A stretch of DNA of 64,000 bases. It comes from Chryseobacterium joostei (GTDB lineage Bacteria; Bacteroidota; Bacteroidia; Flavobacteriales; Weeksellaceae). Below, piece by piece: positions 49,157 through 59,002 of the stretch. Under the pieces are notes generated by a model that saw only the letters and a list, made by a program, of their open reading frames with translations, ran no database searches and was not told the DNA's origin. Numbering within the stretch: position 1 is the first letter of the stretch; every line of letters begins with the position of its first letter. The DNA is taken from NCBI RefSeq assembly GCF_003815775.1, contig NZ_CP033926.1:248001-312000 (forward strand). Direction: 5' to 3'. The translations under genes were made by a program, and so were the position numbers.

Positions 49157-49561
49157 ATGAAAAAACTTTTAAATATTGGTTTTTCAGCACTATTGTTTGG
49201 CTTACTTACAGTGTCTTGTAATGATGATGATTATGAGACCATTGAATCTATTGACAAAATCAAAATAGACAGTGTGAAAATTGTAAGCGATACCATGGAT
49301 GTTTTTGCGGTACAGAGTATCAAGACATATTCCAGATATTCTTCTCAGTGTCAGGGATTCTATGGATATGATTATATTCATGATAGTCCGTTTGGGAGGT
49401 CTATTACTGCCTACAAGTATATTACTGGTGGCCCTTGTACCCAACAGAGCTTTACTGGAGCTAATCAAATCAATTTCCGCCCACAACTGGAAGGAAAGTA
49501 TACTTTCAAATTCTGGAATGGAGGAAATAGCTGGATTACCAAAACCATTGTGGTAAAATAA
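49157..49561 (+). CDS. Small lipoprotein of unknown function
   Basis: A 134-residue lipoprotein with lipobox LLTVSC (Cys at residue 21) followed by the acidic NDDDYE, which in Bacteroidetes may act as a surface-export signal. The mature domain looks like a small beta-sandwich with two Cys (SSQCQGF, GGPCTQQ) that may form a disulphide, and ends KYTFKFWNGGNSWITKTIVVK, an immunoglobulin-like closing strand. No family is recognised. It overlaps the next gene by one base (TAATG), so the two are coupled. Confidence 0.65.
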   Translation: MKKLLNIGFSALLFGLLTVSCNDDDYETIESIDKIKIDSVKIVSDTMDVFAVQSIKTYSRYSSQCQGFYGYDYIHDSPFGRSITAYKYITGGPCTQQSFTGANQINFRPQLEGKYTFKFWNGGNSWITKTIVVK

Positions 49562-50097
49562 TGAAATTAACTTTTGCATTTTGTTTACTGACTGCCAATA
49601 TGATCTTTGGGCAGAAAATTTACTGGCAGGAAGACCAAAAACTGATGTGGGATAATTTTAAAAGCCCGATCAATAGAAAAAATAATCCGGACGTGGCAGC
49701 GTATACCAATTGTGGTTGGGAATATTCTGTAGTAAAATCTACAAACCCAAAGTCACCCGTTAAAATTGAAATAAAAACCATCTTCAACGAAGACAAGTCC
49801 TGGAAAGATGCAAAAAAAATAAATGATTATATCTTGCTGCATGAGCAAAAGCATTTTGATATTGCGGAACTTTTTGTAAGAAAATTTCGGAAGATTGTTT
49901 CTGAAAAAGTAAGAACCTCCGGCGATTATAATAAATTATTTAAAGCTGTTTATAACGAGATATCCAACAACTATAAAAATTTTCAGATTTCCTATGATAA
50001 AGAAACCCGTCATGGGATGAACAAGGAAAAGCAGGCAGAATATAATGCCCTCATTTCTGAAGAACTAGAAAACCTTAAAAGCTATCAAACCCCTTGA
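49561..50097 (+). CDS. DUF922-type putative metalloprotease, secreted
   Basis: A 178-residue protein with signal peptide MKLTFAFCLLTANMIFGQ and the HEQKHFDIAE motif (about residues 97-106) typical of DUF922, thought to be a zinc-dependent peptidase family from its HExxH-like H-E-x-x-H. The N-terminal part has the YWQEDQKLMWDNFKSPI element and the C-terminal part is helical. It follows the lipoprotein gene with a TAATG overlap and runs into the PD-(D/E)XK gene with a TTGA overlap. Confidence 0.75.
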   Translation: MKLTFAFCLLTANMIFGQKIYWQEDQKLMWDNFKSPINRKNNPDVAAYTNCGWEYSVVKSTNPKSPVKIEIKTIFNEDKSWKDAKKINDYILLHEQKHFDIAELFVRKFRKIVSEKVRTSGDYNKLFKAVYNEISNNYKNFQISYDKETRHGMNKEKQAEYNALISEELENLKSYQTP

Positions 50098-52781
50098 AAT
50101 TCCTCAATAAGATCATACACGAACTGCTGGACCAAAACCCGGATCTCTCTGCGTTCAACATTATTCTGCCGGGAAAGCGTCCCATTGTATTTATAAGACA
50201 GATTCTTGAGGAAAATAATTATTCGGGATTTCTTCCCAACTTTTTTACAGTAGAGGAGCTGATTAATACCATTGCAGACAAACAGGTTATCCAGGGAATT
50301 CCACTCTGGCTTTTTTCGTTTGATGTGTACCGAAGCCTTAATCTTATTCCCAATGATGATTTTGCAGAATTCCTGAAATGGTTTCCCACCTTACAGAAAG
50401 ACTGGGATGATATTCTGAAATTTTCAGATAATGATCAGGCGGTTCTGCAGTATATGTTTGATGAGGAAAGGATCAAGGAATGGGCACAGGATTTGGGAGA
50501 GGATGATGATGTTCCGAGAAAGAAGTTCCTTAATTTTTGGCAGAATATGAATGTTTTTCTTCCAACATTAAAAGAAAGACTAAAGGAGAAGAACTGGGCT
50601 ACCTCAGGAATGATCCACGAGGCTGCTAAAGCGAGTATCATAGATTTTGCAAAGAATACCTCAGAGCAATTTGTTTTCTGCGGATTTAATGCCTTTACGC
50701 CGGTTGAAGAGAAATTGGTAAGAAGTCTTTTACAATGGAATAAAGCACAGTGCTTCTTTCAGGCAGACCGTTATTATTTTGATGATGAAAGACAAGAGGC
50801 CGGAAAATTCCTCAGAAATCATAAAACATGGAAAGAGTTTGATGATAACAGAGCTTTTCAATGGATTGAGGATGATTTTAACCAACCCAAAAAGATCAAG
50901 GTATATGAAGTTTCCGGAAATGTGACGCAGACTAAGGTTTTGCCGGAGATCTTTAAGGAAATTAACAATAAAACCTATTCCAATACGGCGGTAGTACTGT
51001 TGGATGAAAATCTTCTTCCTGCGAGCCTGGATGTAATGCACGGTGTTGACAACCTGAATATTACAATGGGTTTTCCGTTGAAGAATCTTTCCTTTTCTAA
51101 TGCAGTGAAAAGACTTTTCTATCTGCAAAAGCAGCTGGAGAAAAATAAATCGTCTTATTACTACAGAGATATATTTCCAATTCTGGAGGAGCTTCCTAAG
51201 TCTGCTGAAGATGAGCAGATTATCAATGATTTTAAGACCAAGATAGAAGAACGAAATATTGTTTATATCTCCAGAAAGCTTTTACATGAGCTGTTGGGTA
51301 GTTTGTCTTATTTCGGACTTCTTCAAAAGGCCACAAGTACCAATGTTTATCTGGATGTGCTTATAGACTTTTGTCAGAAAGTAAAATGGCTTAAAATTGA
51401 TGATATTCAGTATGAGAATGTTTCTCATTTTGAAAATGCGTTCAGGATTATTAAGAACCAGTTGACCCCATACAATATCCAGATTAAAATGGAAACCTTG
51501 GAAATTCTGATTAATCAGCATATTAATTCTGAGAGTATAGATTTTCAGGGAGAGCCATTGAGGGGACTACAGATTATGGGATTGCTGGAAACGCGTCTTC
51601 TGAATTTTGAAAATGTAATTTTGCTTTCCGTTAATGAAGGGAAGCTGCCATTGGGGAATTCACAGAATACTTATATTCCCTTCGATATCAGGAGATTCTT
51701 TGATCTTCATACATTCCTGGAAAATGACAGTATTTATGCCTATCACTTCTATAGGCTGATTCAGGATGCGAAAAATGTTCACCTTTTGTATAATGCTCTA
51801 AGTTCTGGAGTTAATACGGGAGAGAAGAGCAGGTTTATTACGCAGATTGAAATGGAAAGCTCACATGAGATTGAACATTTAATTATTGAAAATTCTTCTG
51901 AGCCAATTGCTACCAAACCAATAGAAATTTCCAAGACAGAAATTGTACAGGAACGTCTCCAAAAATGGAAGGAAAAAGTATCCGCTTCCCACCTTACAAG
52001 TTATCTTTATAACCCGATAGATTTTTACTTATCCAAGATTTTAAATACTTCAGAGTCGGATGAAATTGAGGAAGAACTGTCTGTAAAAAACTATGGGAAC
52101 CTGGTGCATTATTCACTTCAAGAAGTGTATGAGGTTCTTAAGGGTAAGGTTTTAAAAGAAAGCGATTTAAAAGATTCAGTTAAAGCGATAGATAGGTATA
52201 TAGAAATAGCTATTGAGAAGCTTAAGCATCAACCGGAATTCTACGAAAAGGGGATGAACTACATCCATAAAGCTATTGCCAAAAAGGTGATTGAAAATGT
52301 CCTGAACCATGATCTTGAATTGGTACAACAAGGAAATAAATTAGAGATTGTAGACATCGAAAGAAAGTTTGAAAATGTAGATTTTTATTTGGATGGAAAT
52401 GACAAAATTTCATTTCTGGGATTCATTGACAGGATCGATAAGTTAAACGGGACGCTAAGAATCATTGACTATAAAACAGCCAAGATCAAAAATCTCAATG
52501 TAAAGATTGATGAAAATAATGTGGCTGACTATTTCCATAACAGTGATAGAAAGCAGGCTCTTCAGCTTTGTATTTATCATTATGTGGTGCAGCATCTTCC
52601 TGAGTTTTGGGGATTCCCGATTGAAACAGGAATCTGGAGTTTTGCTGAGGCTAAAAAGGGAATGGTATCCTTACAGTTTGATAAAGGAGATATTGATGAT
52701 GCCATGAAGTCTGTGAAAAGTCTTATTCTGGAGATTCTGAACCCGGATATCAATTTTGTAGAGAGTATAAAATCTTATTAG
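50094..52781 (+). CDS. PD-(D/E)XK nuclease family protein (AddB-like)
   Basis: An 895-residue protein. The long N-terminal part resembles the non-functional helicase half of AddB-type enzymes (NIILPGKRPIVFIRQILEE near the start), and the C-terminal 280 residues form a RecB-type nuclease: an initial His region (YGNLVHYSLQEVYE), then Asp in FLGFIDRID, Lys in IIDYKTAK and the helical end. No four-Cys iron-sulphur cluster is seen. The start codon appears to be TTG at 50094, overlapping the preceding stop as TTGA; no upstream in-frame alternative is available. The likely role is DNA end processing in recombination; the partner helicase is not in the window. Confidence 0.85.
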   Translation: MKFLNKIIHELLDQNPDLSAFNIILPGKRPIVFIRQILEENNYSGFLPNFFTVEELINTIADKQVIQGIPLWLFSFDVYRSLNLIPNDDFAEFLKWFPTLQKDWDDILKFSDNDQAVLQYMFDEERIKEWAQDLGEDDDVPRKKFLNFWQNMNVFLPTLKERLKEKNWATSGMIHEAAKASIIDFAKNTSEQFVFCGFNAFTPVEEKLVRSLLQWNKAQCFFQADRYYFDDERQEAGKFLRNHKTWKEFDDNRAFQWIEDDFNQPKKIKVYEVSGNVTQTKVLPEIFKEINNKTYSNTAVVLLDENLLPASLDVMHGVDNLNITMGFPLKNLSFSNAVKRLFYLQKQLEKNKSSYYYRDIFPILEELPKSAEDEQIINDFKTKIEERNIVYISRKLLHELLGSLSYFGLLQKATSTNVYLDVLIDFCQKVKWLKIDDIQYENVSHFENAFRIIKNQLTPYNIQIKMETLEILINQHINSESIDFQGEPLRGLQIMGLLETRLLNFENVILLSVNEGKLPLGNSQNTYIPFDIRRFFDLHTFLENDSIYAYHFYRLIQDAKNVHLLYNALSSGVNTGEKSRFITQIEMESSHEIEHLIIENSSEPIATKPIEISKTEIVQERLQKWKEKVSASHLTSYLYNPIDFYLSKILNTSESDEIEEELSVKNYGNLVHYSLQEVYEVLKGKVLKESDLKDSVKAIDRYIEIAIEKLKHQPEFYEKGMNYIHKAIAKKVIENVLNHDLELVQQGNKLEIVDIERKFENVDFYLDGNDKISFLGFIDRIDKLNGTLRIIDYKTAKIKNLNVKIDENNVADYFHNSDRKQALQLCIYHYVVQHLPEFWGFPIETGIWSFAEAKKGMVSLQFDKGDIDDAMKSVKSLILEILNPDINFVESIKSY

Positions 52782-52952
52782 GTAAAAATACATTCCTGTT
52801 ACGGTACTCTTCGTATGCTTTAAGCAGATATTTTAATGACTTTTTAAGCTTTTTTTGAGGGTGATGGCTGTTGTTTTTTTCTTAAATTTTGGAGTATAAT
52901 TGTATATTTACTGCAAAATTTTTCACTTTTACCTTATAAAATTGGCAGTCAC

Positions 52953-55316
52953 ATGAAAAAGCTCCTGATATTTTTTACAATCGTTTTTTCTTTATCACTT
53001 CAATCCCAGCAAATAAACGATTCCCTGAATGTCAGATTACAAAATATCACTAAGGATACCAAGTTTGGATTGGCACTGAGTGGAGGTGGAGCAAAGGGAT
53101 TTGCACATATCGGTATTTTGAAGATGATTGATTCTCTGGGAATTAAAGTGGATTATATTACAGGAACCAGTATGGGAGGAATTCTTGGCGGTTTATATGC
53201 AATGGGTTACAATGCTGATCAACTAAAGAAAACTATTTATAAGGTAGACTGGAACAGAATTTTAAGCAACAAAATCCCTTATAGCAAGGTTAATATCAGT
53301 GAAAAGGATGAATATGATAAATATATTCTTGAGTTTCCGGTAGTAAAAGGAGTTCCGACGCTTCCGAGTTCCTACATTGAGGGACAGTATATGGGTGAGG
53401 TTCTGAATACCCTTACATTTAATGCAAAACACATCAACGATTTCAGCCAGTTACGTATTCCTGTGGAACTTACTTCTTCAGATATTGAAAATGGAGGTTT
53501 GATTATGCAGAAAAAAGGATCATTGCCATTAGCCATCCGTTCTACATTGGCAATACCTGCTGCATTTGCACCGGTTTATATTGATGGAAAGCTATTGGTA
53601 GATGGGGGATTGGATCGTAATTATCCTGCCAATGAAGTCCGCCAGATGGGTGCTGACTTTGTGATCGGAGGATACACCGGCTTCAGACTTTTCACCAAAA
53701 AGGAAATTGAAAATCCGATGAAGATGATCTATCAGACTCATGCGATTCGTTCTGTAGAGGATTTCAAGCATCAGAAAGCACTTTCTAATGTTCTGGTGGA
53801 TTTTGTAGACCCTTTGGGAGATATTACAACAAAGGACTTTGCCAGATTCAGAAGAATCATTAAAATTGGTGAAACAGAGGCCAGAAAGCATCTTCCTGAG
53901 TTTGTAGCACTGGCAGAAGCCCAACGAAAAGCAGGGATTACATATGAACACGAAATGATTGAAGAGGTTAAGCTGCCAACCTTAAAATTTACGTTTAACG
54001 AAGAAAATGGGACCCCGCTTACTGATCCTGTTGAAATAGATGTTATTAAAAAAGAACTGAGATTATCCGAAGGAAAGTATTATGATGCAAAAACAGTGAA
54101 CGAAGCAATAGATAGGGTTTTCGGGATGCGTCAGTATGAAAAGGTATACTATACCTATACCAATGCAGGAGATGGCCTTGTCATGAATATTTTTGTTAAA
54201 AAGATAAAAAAAGGAGCTTTTAAGCTGGCTCTTCATTATGATACTGAACAGTCTGTAGGAATTATTGTTAATTATACCTACAGAAATATTCTTGCCAACA
54301 GATCAAGATTCCTTGCGACAATCGATGTTTCAGAGCGTTTTAAGGCTCGATTAGCTTATCAGCGATTCTTGGGAAGCGGTGATCATTGGTGGCTGGATCT
54401 TGAAGCCAAGATTGTTCATCTTAAAAGTAATGATTTAACGTTCAGGGTATTTAGCCTTGATGAGGATTATAATACAAGATTCCCTAACCACATGTACCGA
54501 AACATAACGGGGAAAATTGCTGTAAATTATAATATCAGTCCTAATGCTGTTATTTCTCTTGGAACAGAGTTCAGTACTGAAAGGATGTACAGTTTACTGG
54601 ATAAAGTAGATCAGGCAAAGTTTGATAATTATAGCAAAAAGCTTTACAATCACAGTAATTTTAATACATTTTTGAAATTCGAGCAGAATAATCTGAATAA
54701 AAGATACTTCTTTACAAGAGGAAATCATCTTCAGGTGAGCACAAGATTCTACTACGGAAACCAATATGAATTGTATGATCTTGAAACAGTACAGCCTTTA
54801 TTATACCCTTTATTGAATCCTAAGGACTCTTATTACTATGAGCCTAAGAATCTGGTTTCATTTACACTGAATGAGAATTTTGCCTACCCAATTACAAGGA
54901 GACTTGCTGCTAAAGCCAATGTGTTTCTAGGAACAAGCTTTGGCGCACAGAGAGAAGATAAGGTTCCTTATTTGTTTCTAAACCAAAAATATAACCTGGG
55001 AGGCAGTGAATATAATTCTGACCTTTTAAACCCGGAATTTAACGGTCTTCGTCAAAAAGAGCTACCAATGACGTCTGTAGCTAAAGTAGGGTTGTCTCTT
55101 CAGTACAGAATTATGAAAAAGCTATACCTAAGTCCATCCTTTACCTATGGTAAGGTGAGTGATGAGTTTTCTCCCTTTAATGATAGCTATGACATGTTTG
55201 GCTATGGAGTGAACTTAGGCTACGAATCACTTTTAGGACCTATTAACCTTAATATCTCCCGAAATAATCAGCTTGATTTCTCGCGAATCTATTTCAGTAT
55301 AGGGTTTAAGTTTTAA
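52953..55316 (+). CDS. Patatin-like phospholipase with outer-membrane barrel (PlpD-like)
   Basis: A 787-residue protein with a signal peptide (about 1-19) and three parts: a patatin domain (35-345) with oxyanion hole GGGAKG (44-49), nucleophile Ser73 in GTSMGG and Asp217 in VDGG; a POTRA-like segment (about 345-425); and a C-terminal beta-barrel from about 425 to the final aromatic residue, SIGFKF. This is the type Vd autotransporter-like layout of PlpD. In Bacteroidetes the esterase is probably held in the periplasm or secreted through its own barrel. It is monocistronic. Confidence 0.93.
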   Translation: MKKLLIFFTIVFSLSLQSQQINDSLNVRLQNITKDTKFGLALSGGGAKGFAHIGILKMIDSLGIKVDYITGTSMGGILGGLYAMGYNADQLKKTIYKVDWNRILSNKIPYSKVNISEKDEYDKYILEFPVVKGVPTLPSSYIEGQYMGEVLNTLTFNAKHINDFSQLRIPVELTSSDIENGGLIMQKKGSLPLAIRSTLAIPAAFAPVYIDGKLLVDGGLDRNYPANEVRQMGADFVIGGYTGFRLFTKKEIENPMKMIYQTHAIRSVEDFKHQKALSNVLVDFVDPLGDITTKDFARFRRIIKIGETEARKHLPEFVALAEAQRKAGITYEHEMIEEVKLPTLKFTFNEENGTPLTDPVEIDVIKKELRLSEGKYYDAKTVNEAIDRVFGMRQYEKVYYTYTNAGDGLVMNIFVKKIKKGAFKLALHYDTEQSVGIIVNYTYRNILANRSRFLATIDVSERFKARLAYQRFLGSGDHWWLDLEAKIVHLKSNDLTFRVFSLDEDYNTRFPNHMYRNITGKIAVNYNISPNAVISLGTEFSTERMYSLLDKVDQAKFDNYSKKLYNHSNFNTFLKFEQNNLNKRYFFTRGNHLQVSTRFYYGNQYELYDLETVQPLLYPLLNPKDSYYYEPKNLVSFTLNENFAYPITRRLAAKANVFLGTSFGAQREDKVPYLFLNQKYNLGGSEYNSDLLNPEFNGLRQKELPMTSVAKVGLSLQYRIMKKLYLSPSFTYGKVSDEFSPFNDSYDMFGYGVNLGYESLLGPINLNISRNNQLDFSRIYFSIGFKF

Positions 55317-55324
55317 AACAAAAA

Positions 55325-55362
55325 AAGAACCTTATTTATTCGGATAAGGTTCTTTTTTTTAT
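55325..55362 (+). terminator. Rho-independent terminator of the patatin gene
   Basis: AAGAACCTTAT pairs perfectly with ATAAGGTTCTT, 8-nt loop, followed by a T-run. Confidence 0.9.
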
Positions 55363-55510
55363 ACCATCTGTGAACTTTTTATTTCCTTGGAATTATTATG
55401 GATTTTAAATAATATTTTCAATTATTTTTTTTTGAGTTATCTGTGTTTTGTAAAAGAGATAACAGCCTGCAGCGTTGAGATATTAAAAATTGAAAATGTT
55501 TTTTAAAAAT

Positions 55511-55540
55511 AAAAAGCACTCCATTGCTGGAGTGCAAAAA
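55511..55540 (-). terminator. Terminator of the T9SS lipase-like gene (minus strand)
   Basis: GCACTCCA and TGGAGTGC form an 8-bp stem around a 4-nt loop with A5 on both plus-strand flanks, so T-runs on the minus strand. It lies 40 bp beyond the stop at 55579. Confidence 0.8.
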
Positions 55541-55578
55541 TTAACTTGAAATGATATTTATAGAAAATGGATTAGGTG

Positions 55579-57534
55579 CTATAATTTAACTTTTTTATTA
55601 ATTGCTTTTCCATTGGAAAGGATAACCTGTACTACATAAACTCCGGAATCCAAACTTCTTGATTCAAATTGAACAGCATTGACTTCCTGCTGAAGAATTA
55701 AAGCTCCGGAAATGTTGTAGATACTGATGTTTTTAATGTCTTGATTGGCCCTGACCTTGATCTGTCGGTTTTGTGTAAAGATATCAGCATTGTTTTCAGA
55801 TGGTTTTCCAAGAGACTTGCTGAACTGTAGATTGTAGTAAGAAGTTATCACTTCAAACGTATACTTCTGGGAATCCAGATTTTGCAGGCTGATCCCGTCT
55901 TGTTTCAGATATTGATCCTTAGAAATAGTTTTAACCAAAGATTTATTTTCGTCAAAGATATTGATGGAAGAAAGCTCATCCTGATTGATCTTTAATTTCA
56001 AAAGCGTTGCGCTTTCTGATTGTACAATCTCATTTTCTGCTACTTCCTTTGGGGTGTTTTTAATGTACGGAATCATTTTGCTTTCATTGTTTTCCGACAC
56101 TTTTAAAAGATAAACACCATCTTCTAAAGAGGACAGGCTACGGTTTGCTGCGGATCTACTTGCTGCTTTTTCTTTATTAAAATCTGTGATTTCTAGAAGT
56201 TCCATATTTCCCAGTTGAGGCTTGATCTGAGAGGAGTATAGAGGAGGGGTTTCCTGATCAGTACTGTTTGCAGCCTGCTTACCAAAAACAGATCCTGCTA
56301 TTGCCCATTGATTAAGAAGACCTCCGCTTCTTAGCGTATTGAATTTCGCATTGGACGCTAATGTAAAGGGAAGAATTCCGCCAACATGACCTATTGGTCC
56401 CCAATAAAAAGAATCCAGTTTATATTTATTCAAATCCCACCAGGCGTAATATCCTCTTTGTACATCAATGGTTTTGGAGGTGTTTTCAGGCGGGATGGCC
56501 AAATCAACGGTTGAGTGGCCCAGTGTCATTGGGGTTTTGTTATACCAATCGTACACATCCTTAGGCTTCATACACTGTCTAAGCTTGTTGTTCGGGTTAT
56601 TGGTGACATCATTGATGAAATTGTTGGTGAAGAGCTTCTTCCAGATCACAGGCCCCCATAATAAACCGCCGTTATCCTGAACCACATGGTAGTTGTATTT
56701 GTCAAGGTATTCCGCAGAGATTACTTCAGAAATATCTGTATTATAAGTTTTGAACCCTGTATTGTTGCAGGTATGAAGAACATTGGCAAGAAATGAAGTA
56801 AACGGATAAAAATCTTTTTCTAAAACTCCTTTATTCAAGGTAACTCCGGAGAAGTCATAAGGTCCGTCTCCCATGTAGGCATACTTAAATTTCAGATTGG
56901 TAGGGTTGGAGATACTTAATCTTTTTAGGGTAGACATTGCTGCGTGCGCCCCTTGAGAATATCCGGCCAAAAAATATTCATCATAACGTTTTATACCCAA
57001 TTGTGCCAATACCTTATTAGCAGCCGTAACAAAATCTATGGTGGCTCCAGCCTCGGTAGCATAGTCTACATAAGGATGAACACCATCTCCTGTTCCCATC
57101 CCTACATAGTCAGGGGCCATCAAAATATAACCATTGAGGACGTAGGAAAGTTCAACCACAAATCCGGCAGTTAAAGCCCCTTTAAAATTAGAAGGAACAT
57201 TCTGCCTGCTGTCGGTAGTTCCGTGATCAGATACAACAGTGGAGAGCTTATAGCCTACGTTGGGATACATGAGAAGTCCGGTAGCTTTTACAAGGGCATT
57301 ATTTTCATTTTTGGTGTAATAGGTGATTTTATAACCTTTTAAACCTACATTGAAGCTATTGAGATAACTTGCAAAGTCTGGAGCATCTTGTTCACCGAGA
57401 TTGTTGGCAATAAAATTAATAACGCCCTGTGGGGTTAAATCCAGTTTTTGTTCAGCGCTTACTACATCGCCTGCCTGTTGGGCAAAATAGAACGGAGCAG
57501 TAAATCCTAATAGAAAAGTAGTGATTTTCTTCAT
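55579..57534 (-). CDS. T9SS-exported secretory-lipase-like alpha/beta hydrolase
   Basis: A 651-residue protein: signal peptide (1-19), an alpha/beta hydrolase domain similar to secretory lipases (about 30-420) with nucleophile Ser193 in GYSQGAH, an Asp/His pair further on (the region around GHVGGILPF gives a candidate His), a linker with repeats of beta type (440-570), and a C-terminal type A T9SS sorting domain (about 575-651: QIKVRANQDIKNISIYNISGALILQQEV...SGVYVVQVILSNGKAINKKVKL). It should be exported by the type IX system and act on the cell surface or outside. The substrate (lipid or ester) is unknown. Confidence 0.9.
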   Translation of the reverse strand: MKKITTFLLGFTAPFYFAQQAGDVVSAEQKLDLTPQGVINFIANNLGEQDAPDFASYLNSFNVGLKGYKITYYTKNENNALVKATGLLMYPNVGYKLSTVVSDHGTTDSRQNVPSNFKGALTAGFVVELSYVLNGYILMAPDYVGMGTGDGVHPYVDYATEAGATIDFVTAANKVLAQLGIKRYDEYFLAGYSQGAHAAMSTLKRLSISNPTNLKFKYAYMGDGPYDFSGVTLNKGVLEKDFYPFTSFLANVLHTCNNTGFKTYNTDISEVISAEYLDKYNYHVVQDNGGLLWGPVIWKKLFTNNFINDVTNNPNNKLRQCMKPKDVYDWYNKTPMTLGHSTVDLAIPPENTSKTIDVQRGYYAWWDLNKYKLDSFYWGPIGHVGGILPFTLASNAKFNTLRSGGLLNQWAIAGSVFGKQAANSTDQETPPLYSSQIKPQLGNMELLEITDFNKEKAASRSAANRSLSSLEDGVYLLKVSENNESKMIPYIKNTPKEVAENEIVQSESATLLKLKINQDELSSINIFDENKSLVKTISKDQYLKQDGISLQNLDSQKYTFEVITSYYNLQFSKSLGKPSENNADIFTQNRQIKVRANQDIKNISIYNISGALILQQEVNAVQFESRSLDSGVYVVQVILSNGKAINKKVKL

Positions 57535-57648
57535 ATCGTTGTCTTTTAAGTGGTATTAAGGTAATGGTTTTATCAAATCCGCAAAAATATTAAGGCATCA
57601 ATAGCTATTCATTGAATATCAATTCTCTAAAATGTGAGTAAAATAAAA

Positions 57649-57672
57649 GAGTCTGATCAGTAGATCAGACTC
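57649..57672 (-). terminator. Probable terminator of the acyl-CoA dehydrogenase gene
   Basis: GAGTCTGATC and GATCAGACTC form a perfect 10-bp stem with a 4-nt loop, A-rich on the left (T on the minus strand), 24 bp beyond the stop at 57696. Confidence 0.75.
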
Positions 57673-57695
57673 CTTAATTATATTGTGAGCTTTAT

Positions 57696-58874
57696 TTAAA
57701 AAGCGTTGATTCCTGTAATATCCAAACCGGTAATTAACAAGTGAACATCGTGAGTTCCTTCGTAGGTAATTACAGATTCTAAATTAGCAGCATGTCTCAT
57801 CATCGGGAATTCCCCCATGATTCCCATTCCTCCAAGAATCTGTCTTGATTCTCTTGCAATATCAATCGCCATTTTTACGTTGTTACGTTTCGCCATTGAA
57901 ATTTGAGCAGGTGTAGCCTTGTGTGCATTCTTAAGATTTCCTAACTGAAGACATAATAACTGAGCCTTTGTGATCTCTGTTAAAAATTCAGCCAGTTTTT
58001 TCTGTTGAAGCTGGTAAGAACCAATTGGTTTCCCAAACTGCTTTCTTTCCTTAGAATACTGAACAGCAGTACAGTGGCAGTCAATAGCAGCACCAATTAC
58101 TCCCCATGAAATTCCATATCTTGCAGAATTCAGACAAGATAGAGGTCCTTTTAATCCTGTAGCTCCCGGAAGCAGGTTTTCCTTCGGAACCTTTACATCG
58201 TTGAATACCAATTCTCCTGTTTTGGAAGCTCTTAAGCTCCATTTATTGTGCGTTTCCGGAGTTGTGAAGCCTTCCATTCCTCTTTCAACGATTAATCCTT
58301 GTATTTTTCCTTCCTCATTCTTTGCCCATACTACTGCAATATCGCAAAGAGGAGAATTTGTAATCCACATTTTAGCACCATTTAAAAGATAGTGGTCTCC
58401 CATATCCTTAAAGTAGGTTTCCATAGAGCTTGGATCAGAACCGTGGTTCGGTTCAGTTAATCCAAAAGAACCAATCATTTCTCCTGCAGCAAGCTTCGGA
58501 AGATATTTCTTTTTCTGTTCCTCTGAACCAAATTCATTGATTGGGAACATCACCAAAGAACTTTGTACAGAAGCAGCAGAACGTACTGCAGAATCTCCTC
58601 TTTCCAATTCCTGCATGATAAGACCATAAGAAATCTGATCTAATCCGGAACCGCCATATTCAACAGGAATATAGGGACCTAATGCTCCAATTTTCCCCAA
58701 TTCTCTCATTAAGCCCGGAATATCTGTATGATTTTGGGCTGCCTGATCAATCTGCGGCATTACAAAACTTTCAACCCAGTCTCTTACAGATTGGCGGATC
58801 AGTTTGTGTTCTTCAGTAAGTAAAGCATCAATTCCATAATAATCAGGGATGCTTGTAAGAGGATAATATGACAT
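57696..58874 (-). CDS. Acyl-CoA dehydrogenase, glutaryl-CoA dehydrogenase-like
   Basis: A 392-residue flavoprotein of the acyl-CoA dehydrogenase superfamily. The FAD/substrate elements SFGLTEPNHGSDPS, KMWITNSPLCD and KRKQFGKPIGSYQLQQ-like segments, and the catalytic Glu in VITYEGTHDVHLLITGLDITG near the end, are clear. The YEGTHDVH form and length are those of glutaryl-CoA dehydrogenase (lysine and tryptophan breakdown), but other short-chain acyl substrates cannot be excluded. It is monocistronic. Confidence 0.9.
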   Translation of the reverse strand: MSYYPLTSIPDYYGIDALLTEEHKLIRQSVRDWVESFVMPQIDQAAQNHTDIPGLMRELGKIGALGPYIPVEYGGSGLDQISYGLIMQELERGDSAVRSAASVQSSLVMFPINEFGSEEQKKKYLPKLAAGEMIGSFGLTEPNHGSDPSSMETYFKDMGDHYLLNGAKMWITNSPLCDIAVVWAKNEEGKIQGLIVERGMEGFTTPETHNKWSLRASKTGELVFNDVKVPKENLLPGATGLKGPLSCLNSARYGISWGVIGAAIDCHCTAVQYSKERKQFGKPIGSYQLQQKKLAEFLTEITKAQLLCLQLGNLKNAHKATPAQISMAKRNNVKMAIDIARESRQILGGMGIMGEFPMMRHAANLESVITYEGTHDVHLLITGLDITGINAF

Positions 58875-59002
58875 GATTTTTTGATTTTGTTAAAAATAAC
58901 ATTTTTCGTGGTGTTTGAAAAATTTTTTTGAAAACTTATATTAACGCTGGTTTTCAAATAGATAATTCAGGTTTTCCCTGTTTTAGAGATAAATTTCACA
59001 TT

